Virus record (IMG/VR): IMGVR_UViG_3300030503_000267
Span: 1 to 46,785 of that record
Reading direction: 5' to 3' (one strand)
Length of the DNA stretch: 46,785 nt
DNA from: a virus
In this document: positions 5,861-13,285 of the stretch, in pieces
Position numbering within the stretch: the first letter of the stretch is position 1
Layout of the letters: every line of letters begins with the position of its first letter
Translations under genes and position numbers: made by a program
Notes under the pieces: generated by a model
The model's database searches: none
Told to the model about the DNA's origin: nothing
Seen by the model: only the letters and a program-made list of their open reading frames with translations

Positions 5861-6565
5861 GTGGCACGCATTCGTTCGATCAAACCAGAGTTTCCTCAGT
5901 CTGAAAGCATGGGCCGCGTGTCTCGAGATGCGCGGCTTTTATTTGTGATGCTTTGGCCCATTTGTGACGACCACGGGAGGACTCGCGCGGCCTCGCGAAT
6001 GCTCGCGAGCCTTCTTTTCCCCTACGATAACGATGCCCCCAAGCTTATAGGAGGATGGCTTGATGAATTGGAGCGGGAAAAGTGCATTAGGCGCTACGAA
6101 TCAGATGGTTCTACTTTCCTAATTGTATGTAACTGGTTGAAACACCAGAAAATTGACAAACCAAGCAAGCCACAGTTCCCCGAGCCTTCGATACCATTCG
6201 AGAGGATTCGCGAGGATTCGTCGGAGGAAGGGAAGGGAGTGGAAGGGATAGGAGAGGATAAAAGCTCTTGCGCTGCGCCTGTTTCACAGTCTCCGGCTGT
6301 TCTGACGATTTTGACGAACACCGGTTTTGATTTCCCCATCACCGAAGATCATGTGGCAGAGTTCAAGGCCAATTATCCCGCTGCGGATGTGATGCAAGAG
6401 CTTCGAGCCATGAGGGCTTGGGCATTTTCAAATTCGAGCAAGCGAAAGACCAAGTCGGGCATGTTGCGTTTCGTCAATGGCTGGCTTTCCAAGGCTCAAA
6501 ACAATCCCAAGTTTCGATCCACAGCGAATGGTGCCATGCCTGAATACATGGTTGGTGCGCTATGA
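5861..6565 (+). CDS. Replication initiation protein (lambda O / DnaT-like replisome organiser)
   Basis: The 234-aa product starts MARIRSIKPEF, the hallmark opening of many phage replisome-organiser proteins, with GTG 5861 and GGAG 8 bases before it. Residues about 15-105 look like a winged-helix origin-binding domain. An acidic, Glu/Gly-rich linker (about 115-135) follows, then a C-terminal helical part with W-x-FxNSSKRKTKSGMLRFVNGWLSKA, the DnaT-like helicase-loading region. It lies directly upstream of, and overlaps (ATGA), the primase-helicase, so it probably binds the origin and recruits that enzyme. The origin may lie inside this gene as in lambda, but no clear iterons are visible. Confidence 0.8.
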   Translation: MARIRSIKPEFPQSESMGRVSRDARLLFVMLWPICDDHGRTRAASRMLASLLFPYDNDAPKLIGGWLDELEREKCIRRYESDGSTFLIVCNWLKHQKIDKPSKPQFPEPSIPFERIREDSSEEGKGVEGIGEDKSSCAAPVSQSPAVLTILTNTGFDFPITEDHVAEFKANYPAADVMQELRAMRAWAFSNSSKRKTKSGMLRFVNGWLSKAQNNPKFRSTANGAMPEYMVGAL

Positions 6566-9309
6566 GGGCTACAGAAATCGCCTCGCATCTCTCGAGCCAA
6601 GTCGAAGCCGTGGTGCGTCACTTGCTCCCTAACGGTCGCCGTCAGGGTCAGGAATGGCGTGTAGGCGGCACGGATGGTGAGGCTGGTAAGTCCATGGGCG
6701 TCCACATGACGGGTGACAAGGCTGGCGTGTGGCTAGACGGCCAGTCGGGCGAGTCGGGCGACCTCATAGGTTTGTGGATGGCTTGCCGACGCGTCGATTT
6801 GCGCACCGCCTGTACGGAGGCAATGGAATTTTGCGGATTGCGTGAAGATCGCCCTCAGCACTCAAGCAAAACATACCGCAAGCCCGACCGTGAAGGCGTA
6901 CATGCGCTAAGCGGTGAACATCTGCAATGGCTGCACAGAATCCGCAATTTGCCTCATGAAAGCATTGTGGCCTACAAACTGGCGAGCCGTGGCAATCGCC
7001 TGATGTTTCCGTACTTGCGCGGGACAGAGTTGGTTTTTGCCAAGTACCGCAAGCTTCCCAAAGATTTCACGGCTGAAGCGGACTGCGAGCCTATTCTCTT
7101 TGGATGGCAGGCCATACCTGGCGATGCTCGAGCTGTGGTTATCTGCGAGGGTGAATGTTTCCCTGGCGACGCGCAGGTATTGACTCGCGAAGGATGGGTT
7201 CGGCTTGCGGATTACCGCAGCGGCGAGGTTGCGCAGTATCGCGAAGGCGCGATTGAATGGGTTCATCCGTTGGCCCGAATCGAAAAGTCATACTCTGGCG
7301 ATCTGCTTCGCTACGAAACGCGCGGGTATGTCTCAGTTACGACTCCCGATCACAACCTTGTTTCGATTGACCACAAGGGCCGCGAATATAAGCACGCGGC
7401 AGTGAATGGGGCGAATAGCGTTGCTGACTTGATACCGCGCGCCGGGTTGCTTGATGGGGCCGGCATCGAACTTTCAGATGCTCAGATTCAGTTTTGCATT
7501 GCAGTGAGCGCGGATGCCGCAATCGACCAAAGAAAGCACGTCGAGCGCGATGGGACCAATGGCGTTGCTGCGCGTGAATGGCACTATGCGCGCTTCGGTT
7601 TCCGAAAACTGCGGAAAATTGAACGCTTGCGCAGCATCATCGCAGCATGCGGGATCGAGGCATCGGACAGCGAAATAGCTGGCGGCTACCGTTCAATGTG
7701 CATGGGTATTCCGGACTGGGTTCCGGGGCGCATGTTGCCGTGGGAGTGGATAGCGGATGCTTCGCTAGAGCAACGGGAAATGATGCTTGCGGAGCTTGTG
7801 CATTGGGACGGCAACAGCGTACCGAATCGGAATCAATCCGAGTACTCCAGCAAGTACCTGCAAAACGCCGAGTGGGTGCAGACGCTTGCGCATTCTACTG
7901 GCCGCGTATCGAGCATCATCCGGCGCCATAACCAGCATGGAGAATGGTTCAAGGTTTCTATTCTGCACAGCAAGAAAACAACGTCGTGGCAGACATTGAA
8001 GGGTAGGGCTGAGCGCATTCCCCACGATGGAAAGGTCTATTGCGTGCAAGTGCCAGCCGGATCGCTGATGGTTCGGCAAGAAGAAAAGATCACGATTAGC
8101 GGTAATTGTGATGCCATTGCATGGCATGCCTACGGTTTCCCTGCTTTGTCGGTTCCGACTGGCGCAGGCTCGAGCAAGTGGATCGAAGGCGAATGGGATG
8201 CGCTTTCGGTATTTGACACGATCTACCTGTCGATGGACATGGACCCATCGGGTCAAAAAGCCATTCCCGAGCTGTGCGAGCGCCTAGGACGTGAGCGCGT
8301 CAAGGTGGTGCAGCTAACCCACAAGGATGCCAATGCGTGCCTTATGGAAGGGGTCAGCGTCGAATCCATGGCGATTGCGCTACGTGACTCGAGAACCCAA
8401 GACCCTACCGAACTGCGCAACGGTGCCGAATACGCCGATGCGTCATGGGCTGAATACTCAAGAATTGATGAAGGCATGCACCTGCCTTGGAAGAAAACCC
8501 ACGAAAGGCTGAAGTTGCGTGCGGGTGAGCTTTCGATATGGGCAGGCGTCAATGGTCATGGAAAGTCCGCTGTCATCGGCAATGTCATCGGGCATCTCGC
8601 GATGGAAGGTTTTCGATGCTGCGTCGCGTCAATGGAATGGCGCATGCCGCTATGGATTGCTCGAGCAGTGCGGCAGATCGCGGGAACGGGTAAGCCTTCT
8701 GAGGCTTTTCACCGGCACATTGTCGGGAAGTTCAAGGAATCCATGTGGGTGTTTGATGTGTCTGGATCCGCCAAGGCCGCGCGAATCCTGGAGGTTTTCG
8801 CTTACGCCCGCCGAAGGTACCAGATTGACTGTTTCGTCATCGACAACCTCACCAAGTGCGGTTTTGCCGATGACGACCACGCGGGGCAAAAGAAGTTTGT
8901 CGAAGCCTTGGCTGACTTTGCTCGAGTCAACGATTGCCATGTAATGCTGGTTGCCCACATGCGAAAGTCCGAATCCGAGGACAAACCGAGCGGAAAAATG
9001 GGCGTCAAGGGATCGGGCGGCATTACAGATATGGCCTCGACCGTCATTGAGGTATGGCGCAATAAGCCTCGAGAGAAAGCGATTCTTAGGTCCGAGCAGC
9101 CAAATGCCGCGCCATTGGATGAGCAGTACAGGCCAGACGGATCGTGCGGCGCGGGGACGATGCTGCTTGTTTTGAAGCAGAACGCCACAGGCGAAGAACC
9201 ATCCGTGCGCCTTTGGTTCGACAAAGACAGCACGCAGTTCCTGGCTGGCCCAGATCACACACCACGCCCTATGGTCGAGTTTTACGCGGTAAACCGGGGA
9301 ATTGCATGA
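6562..9309 (+). CDS. TOPRIM primase-helicase containing an intein
   Basis: The precursor is 915 aa. Removal of the intein (residues 199-515) leaves a 598-aa protein of T7 gp4/Twinkle-like build: a CHC2-like N-terminal region without a clear zinc ribbon, a TOPRIM fold with EGE (196-198) and DMDPSG, and a RecA/DnaB-type helicase. The helicase has Walker A GVNGHGKS (662-669) and Walker B CFVID (757-761). It would unwind DNA at the fork and synthesise primers. The intein separates the catalytic glutamates of TOPRIM from the following C-D-A, so the unspliced protein should be inactive as a primase. ATG 6562 overlaps the upstream stop (ATGA). Confidence 0.9.
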   Translation: MRATEIASHLSSQVEAVVRHLLPNGRRQGQEWRVGGTDGEAGKSMGVHMTGDKAGVWLDGQSGESGDLIGLWMACRRVDLRTACTEAMEFCGLREDRPQHSSKTYRKPDREGVHALSGEHLQWLHRIRNLPHESIVAYKLASRGNRLMFPYLRGTELVFAKYRKLPKDFTAEADCEPILFGWQAIPGDARAVVICEGECFPGDAQVLTREGWVRLADYRSGEVAQYREGAIEWVHPLARIEKSYSGDLLRYETRGYVSVTTPDHNLVSIDHKGREYKHAAVNGANSVADLIPRAGLLDGAGIELSDAQIQFCIAVSADAAIDQRKHVERDGTNGVAAREWHYARFGFRKLRKIERLRSIIAACGIEASDSEIAGGYRSMCMGIPDWVPGRMLPWEWIADASLEQREMMLAELVHWDGNSVPNRNQSEYSSKYLQNAEWVQTLAHSTGRVSSIIRRHNQHGEWFKVSILHSKKTTSWQTLKGRAERIPHDGKVYCVQVPAGSLMVRQEEKITISGNCDAIAWHAYGFPALSVPTGAGSSKWIEGEWDALSVFDTIYLSMDMDPSGQKAIPELCERLGRERVKVVQLTHKDANACLMEGVSVESMAIALRDSRTQDPTELRNGAEYADASWAEYSRIDEGMHLPWKKTHERLKLRAGELSIWAGVNGHGKSAVIGNVIGHLAMEGFRCCVASMEWRMPLWIARAVRQIAGTGKPSEAFHRHIVGKFKESMWVFDVSGSAKAARILEVFAYARRRYQIDCFVIDNLTKCGFADDDHAGQKKFVEALADFARVNDCHVMLVAHMRKSESEDKPSGKMGVKGSGGITDMASTVIEVWRNKPREKAILRSEQPNAAPLDEQYRPDGSCGAGTMLLVLKQNATGEEPSVRLWFDKDSTQFLAGPDHTPRPMVEFYAVNRGIA
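7156..8106 (+). mobile_element. Intein (317 aa) with degenerate LAGLIDADG-type endonuclease
   Basis: The intein starts at Cys199 (CFPGDAQVLT, block A), has block B TTPDH with His264, block F around VYCVQVP (492-498), and ends ISGN (512-515) followed by Cys516 as the +1 nucleophile. The penultimate residue is Gly, not His; Gly-Asn ends occur in other phage inteins. The central part has FCIAVSADA (D318) and MLAELVHWDGNSV (D416), which fit the two DOD endonuclease motifs in weakened form, so homing activity is possible but unsure. The flanks join smoothly as EGE-CDA of TOPRIM, which fixes the borders well. Confidence 0.88.
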
Positions 9310-9710
9310 AATCTTCAACGGTTATTGAGGCTTCTACGCGTTTTCGCAAACCCATCGGAACAGAAAATATCCATAATTTTGTGATGAACCGTGGATTTGA
9401 TCCGCCTGTTTACATGCGAAAAGCTGGGAAAACCACGTTTTCTCAACTTGACGAAAGTATGAAATCGATGATCCTTTCGATTTTCCTTGAGACAGAACGT
9501 GAACTACCAATATGCACCGCCCTAAGCGGGTTTTGGTATGACGACAAAGGCTGTTGCTCGCTGCAAATCCAGTTCGATCCCGAGCTTGCCGAATTTCTTG
9601 GCTATGACTTGTTTGAAGGCTGGCAGACCGAAAGCCTTGTACGCGAAACGTCTTATCACGACGCTTGGATGTTTGTAGAAGTCAGATGCACAAAATCAGG
9701 TTTTCAATGA
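9306..9710 (+). CDS. Hypothetical protein, 134 aa
   Basis: ATG 9306 overlaps the primase-helicase stop (ATGA); the open frame further upstream lies inside that gene. The product begins MKSSTVIEASTRFRKPIG and contains GFWYDDKGCCSLQIQFDPELAEFLGYD. It follows the helicase in the replication operon. I do not recognise the family. Confidence 0.65.
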   Translation: MKSSTVIEASTRFRKPIGTENIHNFVMNRGFDPPVYMRKAGKTTFSQLDESMKSMILSIFLETERELPICTALSGFWYDDKGCCSLQIQFDPELAEFLGYDLFEGWQTESLVRETSYHDAWMFVEVRCTKSGFQ

Positions 9711-9916
9711 TGACCAACGAAGAAAAACGCGAACGCAACCGCCGTGAATTCCCCGGCGTGACCAGCATCGTGGATCAGTTCACCGTCGTATTCGGTTCTG
9801 TCAAAGTTCTACACGCAACCGAGAACGGCAAGGAAATCGGCAAAGCGCCAACGTTCGATGGCTTGGACGTTGATCAATTGCTTAGACTCGACAACTGGCG
9901 GAGTAATCGCAAATGA
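9707..9916 (+). CDS. Hypothetical protein, 69 aa
   Basis: The start is ATG 9707 (ATGA overlap) or the adjacent ATG 9710. The product begins MMTNEEKRERNRREFPGV, and the mixed beta-like middle reads VDQFTVVFGSVKVLHATENG. Coupled downstream by ATGA at 9913. No family is recognised. Confidence 0.55.
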   Translation: MMTNEEKRERNRREFPGVTSIVDQFTVVFGSVKVLHATENGKEIGKAPTFDGLDVDQLLRLDNWRSNRK

Positions 9917-10116
9917 AACCAAGCACCAAAGACCGCATCCTCGCCGCTTTACGCCTGATGCCATTATCCATCCCGCAATTGTGCCGATGCCTCACCCTAT
10001 GTCACCAGACCGTATGGCAAGCCGTGAGAAGCCTTCGCAAGCATGGCCTGCTATATCCCCTAGGATTCCACCGCGCTGGGCGTAAGAGTGCGGTTTTGTG
10101 GAGGATTTGCGCATGA
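9913..10116 (+). CDS. Small winged-HTH DNA-binding protein, 67 aa
   Basis: The product looks like an isolated winged helix: RILAALRLMPLSIPQLCRC (helices 1-2), HQTVWQAVRSLRKHGLL (recognition helix, residues about 31-47), then a short wing ending in RKSAVLWRI. This is the MarR/ArsR-type order of elements seen in many short phage proteins. It could regulate middle or late transcription; targets are unknown. ATGA overlaps occur on both sides. Confidence 0.65.
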   Translation: MKPSTKDRILAALRLMPLSIPQLCRCLTLCHQTVWQAVRSLRKHGLLYPLGFHRAGRKSAVLWRICA

Positions 10117-10466
10117 AGGAAATTACCGATGCCCAAATGCACATTCTTCAACATTCGCTTGGCGTCGATAAATATGGACGCGGCGAACAGTACAGAAATC
10201 ACTTTGTTACTGGCGAAGGATCAAAAGATCACGCTGCATGCCTGCGCCTTGTCGAACTTGGTTTGATGCTTAGGCGAACTGGCAATGCCATTACGGGCGG
10301 CGATGATTTGTTTTGGGTGAGCGCATACGGCGTCGATTACGTGGCGATCAATAGCCCATCGCCGCCGCCAGAGAAAAAGCTCACAAGATCACAACGCCGA
10401 TACCGGAAATTTCTTAACGCAGATACCGGTTGCAGCTTTGCCGAATGGATAGGTGCAAAATCATGA
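10113..10466 (+). CDS. Hypothetical protein, 117 aa
   Basis: The start is ATG 10113, sharing ATGA with the upstream stop; an in-frame ATG at 10098 is inside the previous gene and less likely. The product begins MKEITDAQMHILQHSLGVDKYGRG and has RLVELGLM followed by ARDDLFWVS-like strands near residue 70, a pattern of phage proteins that I cannot assign. The C-terminus is basic (KKLTRSQRRYRKF). Confidence 0.6.
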   Translation: MKEITDAQMHILQHSLGVDKYGRGEQYRNHFVTGEGSKDHAACLRLVELGLMLRRTGNAITGGDDLFWVSAYGVDYVAINSPSPPPEKKLTRSQRRYRKFLNADTGCSFAEWIGAKS

Positions 10467-10642
10467 ACCACGACACCGCATTCGACCGCATCGAAGCCCA
10501 AAACCGAGGCTATGACGCGTATCGGGCAAAGATCAAGCTGCGGGATAATCCGTACTTACCTGGCGACATCAAGGCCGAGCTATGGACTCGTGGATGGCTG
10601 GCGGGTTGTGATGAACGCCACGCGTCTAGTGAAACTTCATGA
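10463..10642 (+). CDS. Hypothetical protein, 59 aa
   Basis: ATG 10463 overlaps the upstream stop (ATGA). The product begins MNHDTAFDRIEAQNRGYDAYR and contains GDIKAELWTRGWLAGCDER, a motif of small ribosome-modulation-factor-like phage proteins (a helix with W-x-x-GW-x-x-G). That resemblance is weak. Coupled to the HNH-like gene by ATGA. Confidence 0.55.
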   Translation: MNHDTAFDRIEAQNRGYDAYRAKIKLRDNPYLPGDIKAELWTRGWLAGCDERHASSETS

Positions 10643-10920
10643 CAACCGCAGCCGAGAAACGTTGGTATCAGGCCGTCGCCGAGCTTGAGACATGCAGCTT
10701 ATGCGGAAAGTGGGGTATCCAGGTCGCACATGGCAACGAAGGTAAAGGGATGGGCAAAAAGGTCGAGTACTACAAGACCGCAGCCATTTGCTATGAAGAA
10801 CATCATGAAATCGACAACGGCAACAAGCTAAGCCGCGACGAACGCCGGAACATGATGCGTGATGCTCAGCTCGATACGCTATGGCGTCTAATCGCTAACG
10901 GAAGGTTGAAACTCTCATGA
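10639..10920 (+). CDS. HNH-like zinc protein, DUF1364/NinG-like
   Basis: The 93-aa protein contains CSLCGKWGIQVAHGNEG (residues 18-35), then GKGMGKK and AICYEEHHEIDNG (about 53-66), which is the metal/His layout of small HNH-fold phage proteins of the DUF1364 kind. Such proteins occur in the nin-like region and are suspected DNA junction or single-strand nucleases. It overlaps the next gene, a VRR-NUC nuclease, by ATGA, so the two probably work on recombination or replication intermediates. Confidence 0.6.
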   Translation: MTTAAEKRWYQAVAELETCSLCGKWGIQVAHGNEGKGMGKKVEYYKTAAICYEEHHEIDNGNKLSRDERRNMMRDAQLDTLWRLIANGRLKLS

Positions 10921-11219
10921 TCCACCACAAGCGCCGCGTCGATGAGAACCAAGCCAGCATATTTGCTCAGCTAAGAGAGATTGGCGTGGAGATACTTGAC
11001 CTTTCCGGCGCGGGCCGAGGGGTGCCCGACGCGATCTTCGCCTATAGGCACAAACACTGGTTAGTCGAGTTGAAGAATCCCGCCAAGCCCAAGAAAGACC
11101 AGGAACTCACATCAGCCCAAGTACAGACGCACAAGCGGCTCGCCGAGGTCGGGGTGAATGTCTACGTCATCAAAACGATTGGCGAGGCTATACGGCTTGT
11201 TACCGGCCAGAATATCTAA
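10917..11219 (+). CDS. VRR-NUC domain nuclease
   Basis: This 100-aa protein is a stand-alone VRR-NUC domain of the PD-(D/E)xK fold. The active-site pattern is clear: GRGVPDAIF with D38, then VELKNP with E51 and K53, and the helix LTSAQVQTHKRL with Q68. Stand-alone VRR-NUC proteins cut branched DNA and can replace Holliday junction resolvases in phages. Its place at the end of the replication segment fits resolution of replication or recombination structures before packaging. A promoter-like gap follows. Confidence 0.85.
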   Translation: MIHHKRRVDENQASIFAQLREIGVEILDLSGAGRGVPDAIFAYRHKHWLVELKNPAKPKKDQELTSAQVQTHKRLAEVGVNVYVIKTIGEAIRLVTGQNI

Positions 11220-11242
11220 ACTCCATCGTTAAGTAATACGCA

Positions 11243-11276
11243 TTGTGTTAGACAAGTCATCGTTGTACAGTCTAAC
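11243..11276 (+). promoter_or_regulatory. Promoter with a 7-bp inverted repeat
   Basis: TTGTGT (11243-11248), a 17-bp spacer and TACAGT (11266-11271) form a sigma-70-like promoter. The perfect inverted pair GTTAGAC (11247-11253) and GTCTAAC (11270-11276) straddles it, as an operator would. The next gene starts at 11299 with AGGGAAG before it. The -10 hexamer is the same TACAGT as in the proposed leftward early promoter. Confidence 0.5.
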
Positions 11277-11298
11277 CTTGAACCAAGGGAAGATCGCA

Positions 11299-11487
11299 AT
11301 GAACGACAACCATTACTGGCAAGACCTGATCCAATCCGTCGAGCAGCGTTTGCGCGCATCCCTGCTGCATACGGGCAAGCCGGAATCCATCACGGAGACG
11401 CTTGTTATGTCCGACGACGAGCTTCAAATCTACCTTGAGTCCAAGCTTGCCGCGCATCGTGCGCAGCGCGGGGTTGTGTTGGCATGA
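11299..11487 (+). CDS. Hypothetical protein, 62 aa
   Basis: First gene behind the promoter at 11243. ATG 11299 (MNDNHYWQDL) has AGGGAAG 6 bases upstream; the open frame from 11245 overlaps the promoter and is not used. The helical product ends LAAHRAQRGVVLA. Function unknown. Confidence 0.55.
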   Translation: MNDNHYWQDLIQSVEQRLRASLLHTGKPESITETLVMSDDELQIYLESKLAAHRAQRGVVLA

Positions 11488-11702
11488 CTCTAAAAACCGA
11501 TATGCAATGGATTCCCGGAGAGATTCGACGACCTGATCCGTTTGGCGTCCCTGTCGATGACATGATCCATGACGCGGCATACGCTCATGCAATGACCGAA
11601 GCGATAAAAGAATGCTGCACAAAGTACACGCGGTCACATATCGTCAATTGGCTTGAAATACGTTCCGCTGAATTGATGAAAGAATGGGGATATAGCGAAT
11701 GA
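11484..11702 (+). CDS. Hypothetical protein, 72 aa
   Basis: A 72-aa helical product, MTLKTDMQWIPGEIRRPDP..., with a double Cys (CC) at residues 44-45. ATGA overlaps occur on both sides. No family is recognised. Confidence 0.55.
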   Translation: MTLKTDMQWIPGEIRRPDPFGVPVDDMIHDAAYAHAMTEAIKECCTKYTRSHIVNWLEIRSAELMKEWGYSE

Positions 11703-11878
11703 TGTCTTTACCCAAGCGCACCAAAGCCCAGCTAAAAAGCCGCGCCAAACGTCGCGAGACTGGGTGGAACTTTATCAACGTGTGGATCAGCCCTGAAAGC
11801 TTGGCTATCCTCAATCGTGAACGCGCAAAGGGTCAGACGTTGGTCAATCTTGTGAATCGCGCCATCGCCAAGCTATGA
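11699..11878 (+). CDS. Ribbon-helix-helix-like protein, 59 aa
   Basis: The start is ATG 11699 or 11702 (ATGATG), coupled by ATGA. A basic N-terminus (LPKRTKAQLKSRAKRR) leads into FINVWISPESLAILNRER and TLVNLVNRAIAKL. One strand followed by two helices is the Arc/MetJ ribbon-helix-helix layout, so this is a likely DNA-binding regulator. It may act on the nearby promoter at 11243. Confidence 0.55.
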   Translation: MMSLPKRTKAQLKSRAKRRETGWNFINVWISPESLAILNRERAKGQTLVNLVNRAIAKL

Positions 11879-12054
11879 AACTCACGCAATCTCAAATCCA
11901 CGACATGTTCAAAGAACTGACAGTGGTTCAGATGGTGATTGTGGAGCGCAAGACACGCAAAGAAGCACAGACCATGCAGGGCAATGCGGATCGCATGGCG
12001 AGGGATATTAAACGCCGGATTCGGCAGAATATCGCAAAGGAAGGGAAAAAATGA
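11875..12054 (+). CDS. Hypothetical basic helical protein, 59 aa
   Basis: ATG 11875 overlaps the upstream stop (ATGA). The product MKLTQSQIHDMFKELTV... is helical throughout, with a basic C-terminal half (RMARDIKRRIRQNIAKEGKK). It may bind nucleic acid, but no family is recognised. Confidence 0.5.
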   Translation: MKLTQSQIHDMFKELTVVQMVIVERKTRKEAQTMQGNADRMARDIKRRIRQNIAKEGKK

Positions 12055-12140
12055 GGATTATTCTCGCCATCATCTTTGCCATGTGCGGCATGTACTTGGC
12101 GTCGTTTCTTCTGATTTGCTGGCGGGTGGCTAGGCCATGA
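12051..12140 (+). CDS. Single-helix membrane micro-protein, 29 aa
   Basis: MRIILAIIFAMCGMYLASFL... is almost entirely one hydrophobic helix ending in RVARP. It is coupled by ATGA to both neighbours. Micro-proteins of this kind are common in phages; a role in membrane remodelling or superinfection is only a guess. Confidence 0.45.
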   Translation: MRIILAIIFAMCGMYLASFLLICWRVARP

Positions 12141-12241
12141 CTGCCAGACGATTTCATATTGATGATGAAGTAATTATTCGCGGAACCTTTTACGATGGCT
12201 ACCTAATACCTGGGTGGGAAAAGGGGACTTTCCATGTCTAA
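12137..12241 (+). CDS. Hypothetical micro-protein, 34 aa
   Basis: ATG 12137 overlaps the previous stop; the product MTARRFHIDDEVIIRGTFYD... looks like one beta-hairpin. The next start (12234) lies 8 bases before its stop. No function can be given. Confidence 0.4.
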   Translation: MTARRFHIDDEVIIRGTFYDGYLIPGWEKGTFHV

Positions 12242-12293
12242 GAGCCAGCGCGGGACGTTTGGGGTGCGGATTGAGATTGAGGTGGCGAAGTGA
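12234..12293 (+). CDS. Possible 19-aa micro-gene
   Basis: The product is MSKSQRGTFGVRIEIEVAK. GGGGA lies 7 bases before ATG 12234, and the stop overlaps the GTG start of the next gene (GTGA). It may be a true micro-gene or only a re-initiation step. Confidence 0.3.
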   Translation: MSKSQRGTFGVRIEIEVAK

Positions 12294-12448
12294 ATCTACG
12301 CATAGCATTCGCGGCTTTTGCATTCGGCTTGATCGAAACGGCTTATTTCGGCTGGAACGTATTGCCGCAAAGCGGCGCGGAGGTTGTTTGCGACGGAATC
12401 ACGGCCCTTCTGTCCGCGATGTCTGTCATTTGGCGTAGACAGTCATGA
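12290..12448 (+). CDS. Small membrane protein, 52 aa
   Basis: GTG 12290 overlaps the upstream stop and the end overlaps the next ATG (ATGA). The product (MNLRIAFAAFAFGLIETAYF...) has two hydrophobic stretches, residues 4-21 and 36-47, and a basic C-terminus (RRQS). The hairpin topology is holin-like, but it lies far from the lysis genes. Confidence 0.45.
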   Translation: MNLRIAFAAFAFGLIETAYFGWNVLPQSGAEVVCDGITALLSAMSVIWRRQS

Positions 12449-12612
12449 CCCACTTCCGCCCCATAGGCAGCGTCAAATGCGCAACCTGCGCGCACTTCAA
12501 GCCCAATGCGAATAACCCAGCTGCGGCGATGGGTGAGTGTCTAGCCGGCAACGGCTACTGGTTTGCGGGGGAGTGGCATTTGTGTGATCGGTTTGAGATG
12601 GGGGAGGGGTGA
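12445..12612 (+). CDS. Zinc-binding protein, 55 aa
   Basis: Four Cys residues, CATC (12-15), GEC (about 33) and LCDRF (about 48), form a probable metal site as in a common class of short phage proteins beginning VKCATCAHF. Coupled by ATGA upstream; the stop overlaps the next start as TGATG. Role unknown. Confidence 0.6.
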   Translation: MTHFRPIGSVKCATCAHFKPNANNPAAAMGECLAGNGYWFAGEWHLCDRFEMGEG

Positions 12613-13061
12613 TGATCAAACATAAGCAGCTATTTCGACACAAGCCGGCCGAAGGGCAAATCGGGGACTGCCACCGAACTGCCATCGCGTGCCTTTTCGA
12701 TATGGATCCCAAGAACGTGCCGCATTTTGGTCTCACAGACTTCGGCACAGAGGGTGGCATCACCAAGCACACCCAGGCTGACGAGACGGAAGAATGGCTG
12801 CGAGAGCGGGGCTTTGCACAGGTTCATATCGCCTACGGCAGTGAACTCGACGATGTGCTGGCTTCGGTTGGTGCGCTGAATCCACGCACGTTCTACCTGC
12901 TCGGCGGAATGTCGCGCACCGGCGTGAATCACACCGTAATCGGCTGCGGCAATCGCATTGCTTGGGATCCATCACTCGATGACGCAGGCATTGTCGGTCC
13001 CTGCGACGATGGATGTTTCTGGATCACGTTCTTCGTTCCGCTGCTGCTGGTGGCCGCATGA
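12612..13061 (+). CDS. Papain-like/C39-type fold protein with GDC and NHT motifs, 149 aa
   Basis: ATG 12612 (TGATG junction). The N-terminal GQIGDCHRTAIACLFDM carries a Cys at the start of a helix, and GVNHTVIGCGNRIAWDP carries a His followed by a Asp/Pro strand. This order resembles small cysteine-peptidase-like phage proteins, with possible catalytic Cys22 and a His near residue 111. The family occurs in many phages without known function. The last residues are hydrophobic (WITFFVPLLLVAA). Confidence 0.55.
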   Translation: MIKHKQLFRHKPAEGQIGDCHRTAIACLFDMDPKNVPHFGLTDFGTEGGITKHTQADETEEWLRERGFAQVHIAYGSELDDVLASVGALNPRTFYLLGGMSRTGVNHTVIGCGNRIAWDPSLDDAGIVGPCDDGCFWITFFVPLLLVAA

Positions 13062-13285
13062 CGATCCGCCTCCACAAAGCCCCGAACCCTCGCCACGCCT
13101 ACCACTCGGCGGATGTGCTTTCGCCAGCGGAACAGTCAGCGCAATACCAAGCACGCCAGCCAGCCCAATCCATGCAACCCGAATCCAAATCCCGCCCGAT
13201 GCGCTGGGGCGACGTGGAACATATCAAAGCCGCGCTTATGTCACTCAGGGAACGTCATGGGATTAACGCAGCAAGTTGTCTATGA
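13058..13285 (+). CDS. Hypothetical protein, 75 aa
   Basis: ATG 13058 overlaps the upstream stop (ATGA); an earlier in-frame start would lie inside the previous gene. The product (MTIRLHKAPNPRHAYHSADV...) is Gln/Ser/Pro-rich, with a basic helix at the C-terminus (IKAALMSLRERHG). It overlaps the next gene by 29 bp. Unknown function. Confidence 0.5.
   Translation: MTIRLHKAPNPRHAYHSADVLSPAEQSAQYQARQPAQSMQPESKSRPMRWGDVEHIKAALMSLRERHGINAASCL

Noticed and set aside
5861-6565. Replication origin iterons inside the initiator gene
   Set aside because: An acidic Glu/Gly-coding repeat is visible near 6200-6260, but no regularly spaced DNA repeats convincing enough to call an origin.
7765-8256. Minus-strand frame of 163 codons across the intein border
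   Set aside because: It crosses intein and extein without relation to either and lacks a ribosome site; a shadow frame.
13113-13256. N-terminal extension of the 184-aa protein
   Set aside because: It overlaps the preceding gene entirely, has odd composition and no ribosome site; ATG 13257 has AGGGA.
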